Positions 19,568-25,698 of a stretch of 64,000 bases of DNA are shown piece after piece. Below the pieces are notes generated by a model, which ran no database searches, had not been told where the DNA came from, and saw only the letters and a program-made list of their open reading frames with translations. Source of the stretch: Alcanivorax sp. (GTDB taxonomy: Bacteria; Pseudomonadota; Gammaproteobacteria; Pseudomonadales; Alcanivoracaceae); the NCBI GenBank assembly GCA_022449455.1, contig JAKUPL010000005.1:1-64000 (forward strand), written 5' to 3'. A program made the position numbers and the translations under genes. The stretch's first letter is position 1; each line of letters starts with the position of its first letter.

Positions 19568-19711
19568 CGCGGAGCTTTGCGGAGGCGGCTTGCGGTAAGG
19601 GTCTTCTGAAATCAGCATCAACGATTCCTGGGCTTTTGGCTTGAAGCCGCTGGAGGCCGGTTTCCTTGCATCTTTCTGGGCGTGCTTGGTGTAAACCACC
19701 TTCCATGTCAC
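19544..19711 (-). pseudogene. Truncated Txe/YoeB-type toxin
   Basis: Starting at a GTG that overlaps the antitoxin stop, the frame reads TWKVVYTKHAQKDARKPA, then SSGFKPKAQESLMLISEDPY and RKPPP, which is the N-terminal 40-odd residues of the YoeB/Txe family. After RKPPP the similarity ends: the frame runs on as QSSALCSSRLT and stops after 55 residues inside the 3' end of the neighbouring higA-like gene. Family members are about 85 residues long and carry their catalytic Glu, Arg, His and Tyr in the missing half, so this toxin should be inactive. The break lies near 19580-19590. Confidence 0.75.
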
Positions 19712-19950
19712 CAGTCCAGCTCCTCATCGCATTCATCCACGGGGGTATCCATCCCCTCACGAATAGACTCCCGCATACCCGGCACGGAGAGCAGGTAAAG
19801 TGTTTCTTGAATGGCCGACCAGTCTTCCTCGGAGACCAGGACGGCTTTGTTCCGCTTGCCCATGATGACGATGGGTTGATGGGACTCGGCGGTTTCATCA
19901 ATCAACCGATAAAGGTTGCTGCGCGCCTCAGTCGCTGTGATCCCGGTCAT
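19708..19950 (-). CDS. Phd/YefM-family antitoxin
   Basis: An 80-residue protein beginning MTGITATEARSNLYRLIDET, the conserved N-terminal fold of Phd/YefM antitoxins, continuing with QPIVIMGKRNKAVLVSEEDW and an acidic C-terminal tail (DTPVDECDEELDW) that would wrap around the toxin. The frame is intact. Its partner at 19544-19711 overlaps its stop codon but is truncated, so this is now an orphan antitoxin that could still act as a DNA-binding repressor or neutralise related toxins. Confidence 0.9.
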   Translation of the reverse strand: MTGITATEARSNLYRLIDETAESHQPIVIMGKRNKAVLVSEEDWSAIQETLYLLSVPGMRESIREGMDTPVDECDEELDW

Positions 19951-20055
19951 GACGCACCTCTTGCGTGTTCAATTTTTCACCAAGTGTGAGCCTTTGGGTG
20001 GGTACGCCAAGACGGACGTATTTCGTCACGCCACTCAGCACGCGCACACGACGTT

Positions 20056-20115
20056 GGGGTCAGGTCCTGTGTCTCGTCTTTGCCAATCAAAAGGCAAGAC
20101 ACAAAACTTGACCCC
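20056..20115. repeat. Island hairpin repeat, copy A
   Basis: Begins GGGGTCAGGTCCTGTGTCTC and ends ACACAAAACTTGACCCC. The outer arms are complementary with a few mismatches, and an inner stem pairs GTCTTTGCC with GGCAAGAC around AATCAAAA. It lies downstream of the PUA-nuclease gene. Related copies are at 21311-21363 and 22090-22145, each ending in GACCCCATCA. Confidence 0.75.
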
Positions 20116-20201
20116 ATCAAACACTAACGCTCAGCTTAACCGTCCGACTTTGGAGCGCCAGCGGAAAAGCCGGTCCGAGTTCAAGCTGTTTTTGGATTTC
20201 G

Positions 20202-21254
20202 TCATCCCGACCACTCAGGCGCCATAATTAGAAGCGCTTCGCGCGCACCGTCGCACGGATAAATCGGATAGTGGCTCATTAAGCGGGTCAGATTCATGTA
20301 AGCAGCCAGCCCGAAATTACCTGACGCGTTCCGGGTATAGACCCCATATCTAAGACCATCGGTGACAATCAGACGTCGACATTCCGACTTTCCTTGGGCA
20401 TACGTTTGGGCCTGGGACATTGCGGATAGACAGGAGGCATTCATTTTTTTCGCTTCAACGACGACGGTTAAATTAATGTTCTCCCTCGGCAACTTATCGA
20501 AAAGTGCAACATCCACTCGACGCCATTCGACAGCCATACGCTGAGGCGTCCACCCTAGGGCACGAAGCAATGGAATCACGAGATAAGCCACCGTCTCATG
20601 CTCAGAAGGCATACTTGTTCTCTGATACCACTTAGCGATCCTTACCAATTCGCCTATATTATCTACCAGTGCTGCAATTGAATCGCTGGCCACACCATGA
20701 TCGAATAGAAATTCGGAGACGTCGAAAAACTCAATCTCGCTTGACTCGTCTGGAGATGGAAGCGGCGGTATTTTCCGCTCATACCGTTCGGCTGGAATTT
20801 CAAGTTGGGATACCCACTCGCTCACTACTGTAGAACTCAGCCGTTGGGTGGTATCGCCCTGTTTCAACTCATATGTACCAAAGGTTTTTGGATTTCCCCT
20901 CGACTCCCATAACCATCGAATCCGACGGGTGTGTTGTATATCCCAGCCATCTATATCACCGAATTCTGGGCGCCACTCGTAACCCCCCACGACCTCGCCA
21001 ACGGCCAACACCGTTGACGTTCCAAGCCGTAGCACCACTAAATCGCCGTCGGACATCTCCTCCGCAAACCTGCGGAGGTCGGTCACTTCCCTCGCTGACC
21101 AGCCATCCGCCATCAATGCATCCCGACAGTCGGGCCATGATCCAGCGTAACCCGGTCCGTTAAGGATTACGCCCCACTTCAGGCATAGGGCCGAGTAGTC
21201 ACGGTCAGTGTCCCCCGCAGCCTGCTGCCAGATTGTCCTATCGCCGATATCCAT
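20202..21254 (-). CDS. Predicted restriction-type nuclease: PUA-like N-terminal domain plus PD-(D/E)XK domain
   Basis: A 350-residue protein, not recognised as a named family. Residues 20-120 (WGVILNGPGY...RRFAEEMSDGDLVVLRLG...VLAVGEVVGGYEWRPEF...RRIRWLW) have the layout of PUA/EVE-like domains attached to restriction enzymes: an aromatic start, a GD-hydrophobic-basic hairpin, a GEV strand and a final RxxxW. Residues 215-310 look like a PD-(D/E)XK nuclease: Glu220 in HETVAYLVIPLLRALGW, Asp248 in RRVDVALFD, the E267-x-K269 pair in LTVVVEAKK, and QAQTYAQ near 281-287, as in type I HsdR N-termini. ATG 21254 is taken; upstream frame is repeat. Low GC, alone between hairpin repeats. A single-gene type IV-like defence role is inferred. 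Confidence 0.6.
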   Translation of the reverse strand: MDIGDRTIWQQAAGDTDRDYSALCLKWGVILNGPGYAGSWPDCRDALMADGWSAREVTDLRRFAEEMSDGDLVVLRLGTSTVLAVGEVVGGYEWRPEFGDIDGWDIQHTRRIRWLWESRGNPKTFGTYELKQGDTTQRLSSTVVSEWVSQLEIPAERYERKIPPLPSPDESSEIEFFDVSEFLFDHGVASDSIAALVDNIGELVRIAKWYQRTSMPSEHETVAYLVIPLLRALGWTPQRMAVEWRRVDVALFDKLPRENINLTVVVEAKKMNASCLSAMSQAQTYAQGKSECRRLIVTDGLRYGVYTRNASGNFGLAAYMNLTRLMSHYPIYPCDGAREALLIMAPEWSG

Positions 21255-21310
21255 CAGAATCCAATACCTTGTCCTCCTGCATGTACTGCAGAGCGCGTTC
21301 TTGTGCGTTG

Positions 21311-21363
21311 GGAGGCAAGTCTTGTGTCTCGTCTTTGCCACTCAAAAGGCAAGACCTGACCCC
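21311..21363. repeat. Island hairpin repeat, copy B
   Basis: GGAGGCAAGTCTTGTGTCTC at the left, an inner stem GTCTTTGCC/GGCAAGAC, and CTGACCCC at the right. Compared with copy A it has lost about nine bases in the right arm. It lies just upstream of the nuclease gene, and its end is followed by ATCACC. Confidence 0.7.
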
Positions 21364-21408
21364 ATCACCACCGCCCTTTTTATACGTTGCCGGCATGGAT
21401 TGATATTT

Positions 21409-21570
21409 TTACTTACCGTTCAGGCTTTTCTTCTGTGCAAGTCCAATAATCAGAAGAGTAAGCCCTGCAATCATGCAGCCAGCAGCCGGCCCCATAGCGT
21501 AGAGGACTGCATAGAAAAGGTGATAAAAAGAAAGACAAAAACTATTGTGCTTGGCCTTGTTAGCTTGCAC
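21409..21570 (-). CDS. Possible 53-residue small membrane protein
   Basis: An open frame from GTG 21570, overlapping the end of the RraB-like gene by 11 bases, to TAA at 21409. It holds a long hydrophobic stretch (VLYAMGPAAGCMIAGLTLLI then IGLA) followed by a basic tail (QKKSLNGK), the look of a single- or double-span small membrane protein. No good ribosome site is seen, and translation may be coupled to the upstream gene or begin at an internal Met (28 residues). No homologue is recalled; it could be chance. Confidence 0.3.
   Translation of the reverse strand: MQANKAKHNSFCLSFYHLFYAVLYAMGPAAGCMIAGLTLLIIGLAQKKSLNGK
21554..21564 (-). other. Integron attC R''-like core at the 3' end of the RraB-like gene
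   Basis: On the minus strand GCTAACAAGGC contains the stop codon of the RraB-like gene. This matches the outer core of many integron attC sites (a GCCTAACAAGGCG-like form). No matching downstream half was found before the next hairpin repeat, so the site is incomplete. Confidence 0.4.
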
Positions 21571-21982
21571 TTTCTACCAGCTCGTTTTCAAACTTCACGC
21601 CGAGTTTTGGCGATTCAAGCGACCATGTAGAGAACATGCAGGAGTGCGACTGAGCAACGTCGGACATGAACTCCACCCATGCACGATATTGCTCCGCAGT
21701 GAGCGTAATCCCATCTGGTCGAGTTGTGCCTTTCACGTACCAGTAACCGCTTTCTTGTGGCCCCACAACTTCAACCTCGTAGTTCTCCGAAAGTTGATTA
21801 GCTAATGCGGCTGCGCCTTCTTCTTTTTGTCCGAAGTGCAGAAAATCCAGTGCCAATACAGCCTCATCAGTCAAGCCGGCATTCACCATCTGCTCCGACA
21901 ATGCTGCCGCCTCCTGGAGCCTCTGTGCCTTCTTGCTCTTGTAGTAATCGCGCCATACCTTCTCAGCTTCTTGTGATTCCAC
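21560..21982 (-). CDS. RraB-like (ribonuclease E inhibitor family) protein
   Basis: A 140-residue protein with an N-terminal helical segment (EKVWRDYYKSKKAQRLQEAAALSEQ) and a ferredoxin-like C-terminal part (YEVEVVGPQESGYWYVKGTT...LTAEQYRAWVEFMSDVAQSHSCMFSTWSLE), recalling RraB/DUF695-type folds. The assignment is by pattern and moderate. Translation starts at GTG 21982, six bases after GGAGG. It is bounded on the 5' side by an attC-like sequence (22000-22074) and its stop lies in an attC-core-like GCTAACAAGGC, so it looks like a former integron cassette. If it is RraB-like, it might modulate RNA decay. Confidence 0.55.
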   Translation of the reverse strand: MESQEAEKVWRDYYKSKKAQRLQEAAALSEQMVNAGLTDEAVLALDFLHFGQKEEGAAALANQLSENYEVEVVGPQESGYWYVKGTTRPDGITLTAEQYRAWVEFMSDVAQSHSCMFSTWSLESPKLGVKFENELVESAS

Positions 21983-21999
21983 GGAACCCTCCTTTACGA

Positions 22000-22074
22000 G
22001 CTAACGCCGCCTTAACCGGTGAGTAATAGTTGGCTATAGTGTGAAGCGAAGCGGAACCGAGACAATTGTTACGC
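22000..22074 (-). other. Integron attC-like half site upstream of the RraB-like gene
   Basis: On the minus strand it begins GCGTAACAATTGTCTCGGTT, passes through CCGCTTCGCTTCACACTATA and ends CCGGTTAAGGCGGCGTTAGC. The centre and the right half closely resemble environmental integron attC sites that I recall, with the R' core GCGTTAGC abutting the ribosome site of the next gene as in a cassette junction. The left L'' arm is not complementary, probably lost by insertion of the adjacent hairpin repeat. Confidence 0.45.
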
Positions 22075-22089
22075 GGGCGCGTGCATTAC

Positions 22090-22145
22090 GGTCAAGTCTT
22101 GTATTTCGCCTTTGCCGCCCAACAGCCAAAGCACAAGACTTGACC
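22090..22145. repeat. Island hairpin repeat, copy C
   Basis: Outer arms GGTCAAGTCTTGT (22090-22102) and ACAAGACTTGACC (22133-22145) are perfectly complementary, making a 13-bp stem. The loop contains a second imperfect stem (CTTTGCC... with ...AGCCAAAG). A further isolated TGACCCCATCAC occurs at 22163-22174. The copy separates the GIY-YIG and RraB-like genes. Confidence 0.8.
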
Positions 22146-22187
22146 CCATCAACGTGCTTATTGTGACCCCATCACTTCATTGGGCAG

Positions 22188-22646
22188 CTATTCCTCAAAA
22201 TTGATCGCGGTTGGGATAAATTTCTTTAGAGCCGTGCGCTGCGACCTGACCGTACCGCTTTTGATTCGCGTGCCTTGCTTGTTTATTAGCGCGTCACCTT
22301 TCGCAAGATAATGCCGGATCAGCGCTTTCTCGATCCGTGCTATCGACGAATCTTTGCTTTGTCCCGGCTTAGGCTCAAAGACACCGATCAGCAATCGCCT
22401 CTGCCCATTCGCGGCGCTCTCAATTCCCTTCATGAGCTGCACGTTGTTGAGCTGCTGCTTCACCCGGGATTTGAGGTTCTTCGCTTTTCCGACATACAGC
22501 GCCTTCGCACTTTCTCCATGAATGCGCAGAAAGATATAAACCCCCGCTTGCGCGGGAATCCTGTTGATATCCACGCTGTATATGCCTTGGCTCGCCGAGG
22601 CGTTGCGCAGAAAAAGTGGGTTTTGCCAACTTACGTGCAGATCCAT
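22188..22646 (-). CDS. GIY-YIG domain protein
   Basis: A 152-residue protein with a GIY-YIG nuclease module at about residues 33-110: GVYIF as the first strand, ALYVGKAKNLKSRVKQQL as the second with the usual Gly-Lys-x-x-x-Leu-x-x-Arg, then RIEKALIRHYLA carrying the metal-binding Glu and a final INKQGTR in place of the usual LN. The N-terminal SWQNPLFL... segment was not recognised. Standalone GIY-YIG proteins include homing-like and repair nucleases; the role here is unknown. It is lower in GC than core genes and sits at the right side of the island on the minus strand with the other cassette-like genes. Confidence 0.7.
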   Translation of the reverse strand: MDLHVSWQNPLFLRNASASQGIYSVDINRIPAQAGVYIFLRIHGESAKALYVGKAKNLKSRVKQQLNNVQLMKGIESAANGQRRLLIGVFEPKPGQSKDSSIARIEKALIRHYLAKGDALINKQGTRIKSGTVRSQRTALKKFIPTAINFEE

Positions 22647-22800
22647 TATTCCCCCAGAGCATCAACGATGTTTATCCAGCCCGTCCCGACAGGCACTAGG
22701 CCACGTGCGTCATATCCTGTTAGCCCGTTTTTAACTGCCTGAAATAGAAGCAGAAATTATCGGGCACGGCAAACCGGAAAGGCCATTGTCGCGAAAGCAC

Positions 22801-22828
22801 AAAAAACGCGACCGAAGCCGCTTTTTTT
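22801..22828. terminator. Bidirectional intrinsic terminator with UUCG tetraloop
   Basis: AAAAAA, then GCGAC-CGAA-GCCGC, then TTTTTTT. On the minus strand the stem GCGGC-TTCG-GTCGC is followed by GTTTTTTG. It has a T-run on both sides, so it can stop both acyl-CoA dehydrogenase transcription and plus-strand reads leaving the island. It marks the island's right boundary. Confidence 0.85.
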
Positions 22829-22837
22829 ATAAGAGCG

Positions 22838-22865
22838 CCGGGGCTTACGGTCAGGCAAGCCCCGG
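22838..22865 (-). terminator. Stem-loop directly after the acyl-CoA dehydrogenase gene
   Basis: CCGGGGCTT (22838-22846) and AAGCCCCGG (22857-22865) form a perfect 9-bp stem with a 10-base loop, five bases beyond the minus-strand gene's stop. It has no U-run of its own but is followed by the strong terminator at 22801-22828, so the two probably work in series. Confidence 0.7.
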
Positions 22866-22869
22866 TGGA

Positions 22870-24009
22870 TCAGCGCCCCAGAATATCCCGGGCGATAATC
22901 TCTTTCATGATTTCGCTGGTGCCGCCGTAGATACGCTGGATGCGGGCGTCCACGAAGTCGCGGGATATGGGGTATTCCTTCATGTAGCCGTAGCCGCCGA
23001 ACAGTTGCAGGCATTGGTCGGCGACCTTGCCTTGCAGTTCGGTGGTGGTGAGTTTGGCGATGGAGGCGTTGGTGGTGCTGAGTTCGCCGCGGTCGTATTG
23101 GTCGGTGCATTGGGCGCAGAAGGCTTTATTGACCTGGACCTGGGCGTGCAGGTCCGCCAGCACGAAGCGGGTGTTCTGGAATTTGCTGATGGATTGGCCG
23201 AAGGCCTGGCGTTCCTGGGTGTATTGGACGGTGCGGTCGATCATGCCTTCGCAGGCGGCGACGGCGCCGAGGGCGAGGATCAGGCGTTCGCGGGGCAGTT
23301 CGTTCATCAGGTTGAAGAAGCCTTTGCCTTCGTCGCCGAGGATCTGGTCGGCGCCGACCTGGACGCCTTCGAAGAACAGTTCCGAGGTGTCGGCGGCGTG
23401 GTGACCCATTTTTTCCAGGTTGCGGCCCCGGGAGAAGCCGGGGAGGGAGGCGTCCACGGTGAACAGGGTGACGCCCTTGGCGCCGGCGTTGGGGTCCGTT
23501 TTGGTGGCGAGCACGATGACGTCGCAGTGCTGGCCGTTGGTGATAAAGGTTTTCTGGCCGTTGATGACGTAGCCGTCGCCGTCTTTTTCGGCACGGGTTT
23601 TCATGGCCTGCAGGTCGGAGCCGGCGCCGGGTTCGGTCATGCCGATGGAGCCCACCGCTTCGCCGGTGACCATTTTCGGCAGCCAGGCCTGTTTCTGTTC
23701 CTCGGTACCCAGGTGCAGGATGTAGGGGGCGACGATGTCGGAGTGCACGGAGAGGTTGGAGGCCAGGGCACCGAAGCCCATGCGCGAGGCTTCTTCCACC
23801 ATCACCGCGGAGAGCCGGAAGTCGGCGCCGAAGCCGCCGTATTGCTCGGGCACGTCCACGCACAGCAGGCCGTTTTCGCCCATGCGGTTCCAGAGTTCGC
23901 GGGGCAGTTTTTCGTCCTTTTCCCACTGGTCGTAGTGGGGCTGCACTTCTTTTTCCAGGAACTTGCGGACGTTGTCGCGAAACAGATCGATTTCGTTTTG
24001 ATCAAGCAT
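22870..24009 (-). CDS. Acyl-CoA dehydrogenase
   Basis: A 379-residue FAD enzyme catalysing alpha,beta-dehydrogenation of acyl-CoA, the first step of beta-oxidation or branched-chain degradation. Signatures are GSIGMTEPGAGSDLQAMKTRA (near 118), FITNG in the flavin-binding part, QCLQLFGGYGYMKEYPISR and, at the C-terminus, RDFVDARIQRIYGGTSEIMKE, holding the second family signature and the usual position of the catalytic Glu (TSEIMKE). N-terminal RDNVRKFLEKEVQP is standard. The start at 24009 follows GAGGGCGAG. The substrate chain length cannot be read from sequence. Confidence 0.95.
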   Translation of the reverse strand: MLDQNEIDLFRDNVRKFLEKEVQPHYDQWEKDEKLPRELWNRMGENGLLCVDVPEQYGGFGADFRLSAVMVEEASRMGFGALASNLSVHSDIVAPYILHLGTEEQKQAWLPKMVTGEAVGSIGMTEPGAGSDLQAMKTRAEKDGDGYVINGQKTFITNGQHCDVIVLATKTDPNAGAKGVTLFTVDASLPGFSRGRNLEKMGHHAADTSELFFEGVQVGADQILGDEGKGFFNLMNELPRERLILALGAVAACEGMIDRTVQYTQERQAFGQSISKFQNTRFVLADLHAQVQVNKAFCAQCTDQYDRGELSTTNASIAKLTTTELQGKVADQCLQLFGGYGYMKEYPISRDFVDARIQRIYGGTSEIMKEIIARDILGR

Positions 24010-24130
24010 GGCTCGCCCTCTCTGCGTTGGCGGAAAAAGGCGGCCCCTGGCCGCCGGGGAGGGCGACAGTTTAGCGATTCGACACCGTGCGGTCGCCAGC
24101 CGGGCGTGGCCGGTCGGTCACGGCGGCGGG

Positions 24131-24580
24131 CTAGGCGTCCGGTTCGACGATAACCTCGGCGCGCAGGGAGTTGGCCACGAAGCAGTTGCGGTGGGCGGCG
24201 TCGTGCAGCTTCTTCAGGGCCGCCGCGTCCGGGTCGGTTTCGAACACCACCCGGGGCCGCAGCTCGATGCGGGTGATGGCCAGGCGGCCTTCCTCGTTCT
24301 TCTCCACCACGCCACGGGGGCGGTCCACGTAGCTGAGCACCTTGAGGCGCTGCTTGGCGGCGATGGACAGGAAGGTGAGCATGTGACAGCTGGCGGTGGC
24401 GGCGATCACCGCTTCGTCCGGGTTGACCCGGTTGCCGGAGCCGAAGAATTCCGGCGACGCGGAGGCGGAGATCACCTCGCCGCCGGCGAAGGTCCATTCA
24501 TGGGAACGGTCGAAGGTTTCGTAGTCGAAGCTGGCATCCGGTGCCAGGTGCCAGGCCACGGTTGCGCCGTATTCACTCAT
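24131..24580 (-). CDS. OsmC-family peroxide reductase-like protein
   Basis: A 149-residue OsmC-fold protein with both redox cysteines placed as expected: ATASCHMLTFL near residue 65 and AHRNCFVANSLRAEV near 133. The N-terminal VAWHLAPDASFDYETFDRSHEW differs from the classical OsmC/Ohr starts and fits an OsmC-like hydrolase/peroxidase subgroup. OsmC proteins reduce organic and fatty-acid hydroperoxides through the two cysteines; the substrate here is inferred. It lies 121 bp upstream of the acyl-CoA dehydrogenase on the same strand. A second, different OsmC protein is at 36010. Confidence 0.9.
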   Translation of the reverse strand: MSEYGATVAWHLAPDASFDYETFDRSHEWTFAGGEVISASASPEFFGSGNRVNPDEAVIAATASCHMLTFLSIAAKQRLKVLSYVDRPRGVVEKNEEGRLAITRIELRPRVVFETDPDAAALKKLHDAAHRNCFVANSLRAEVIVEPDA

Positions 24581-24654
24581 GGTACCTCTCCCCTCGTTCT
24601 GGTTTTACCTCCAACCATGCTATGTCCGTGCGCCAGTGGCAATACTGTGCCAGA

Positions 24655-25500
24655 TCAATCCATCCGCAATCGCTCCGCCACGGCCCGCGCCACCCGGGGG
24701 CTGTAGAGCAGGGCGCAGTGGCCCAGATAGGGCAGGCACAGATTGTCCCGCGCCTCGGACAGGGTGGCGGTGGCGGCCGGCATCACGAAATTGTCCATGT
24801 CCGAGTAGAGGCAGTGGAAGCGCGCGCCACCGGGGCATTCGCCGCCCTCCGCCAGTTCCTGCACGAAGGGGCTGCGGTAGCGCATCTGGGCGGCGGCGCC
24901 CCGGGCCGGGAACAGGGCGGCGATGCGCGTGCCATGGTGCGGGCTGCCCAGGGTGATCACGGTGCGCACCCGACCGGCCAGGCCCAGGTTCTTGATCGCG
25001 TAGCGGCTCAGTGGGCCGCCCATGGAGTGGCACACCAGGTCCACCTGCCGGGCGCCGGTGCGCTCCAGCACCCGCTCCACGTGCCGCGCCACCTGGGCGG
25101 CCAGCTTGCGGGCGTTAATGTGCGGCGGCGTGTAGCTCACCGCGTACACATTGCGAAAGCCCCAGCGGCGCAGGCGCCACTGCATCCACAGGAAATTGGC
25201 GCTGTTGCCACCGTAACCGTGCACCAGAATCACCGGCGGCCGGTCCCAGGCGCGGGTGCGCTTGGGCGAGGCGTCCTGCACCAGACGCAGCGGATAGGTG
25301 GCGACCAGAAAAGTCAGGCTGGCCGCTTCCAGCAGCATCGCGCCCAGAGCCCGGCCCGGGCGCACGGACGCCGCGCCCTGCGCCTCCTTGGACGCGGGAA
25401 AATTGCGGCGGTCATAGAACCAGACCAGGTAGAACGCCAGGGTAATGTAGGTGGGGATCAGCGCGATCACCACCAGCACAACGGACAAAATCCAGATCAC
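24655..25500 (-). CDS. Membrane-anchored alpha/beta hydrolase (lipase-like)
   Basis: A 281-residue protein with an N-terminal hydrophobic anchor (MIWILSVVLVVIALIPTYIT...) and an alpha/beta hydrolase domain: oxyanion-side PPVILVHGYGGNSANF near residue 90, nucleophile elbow VDLVCHSMGGPLSRYA with the catalytic serine (a Cys replaces the usual Gly of GHSMGG), and TLGSPHHGTR as in triacylglycerol lipases. A late LGHCALLYSP supplies a likely catalytic His. The natural ester is unknown; hydrolysis of lipids or storage wax and triacylglycerol is possible in an alkane user, but that is inference. Confidence 0.88.
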   Translation of the reverse strand: MIWILSVVLVVIALIPTYITLAFYLVWFYDRRNFPASKEAQGAASVRPGRALGAMLLEAASLTFLVATYPLRLVQDASPKRTRAWDRPPVILVHGYGGNSANFLWMQWRLRRWGFRNVYAVSYTPPHINARKLAAQVARHVERVLERTGARQVDLVCHSMGGPLSRYAIKNLGLAGRVRTVITLGSPHHGTRIAALFPARGAAAQMRYRSPFVQELAEGGECPGGARFHCLYSDMDNFVMPAATATLSEARDNLCLPYLGHCALLYSPRVARAVAERLRMD

Positions 25501-25698
25501 GGCAGCTCTCCATCAGCGCTTCGCCACCCTTGTTGGCATCGACAGTACCCAGGCCCGCCCCTGATCACAACGGACCGCCGCCATCGGCCGGCCCGGTGCG
25601 GCCATTGACCCGGCAGGGTGGGAGGCGTAGCGGGCGGTGGCCGCTGCCAGTCGCCCATGGCAAACTGCTGGCCCCGTGGTTCCCAGCGAGGGCCTGTT

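Noticed and set aside
20056-22145. CRISPR array from the three hairpin repeats
   Set aside because: Copies are 700-1200 bp apart with genes between them, not regularly spaced, and no cas genes are present.
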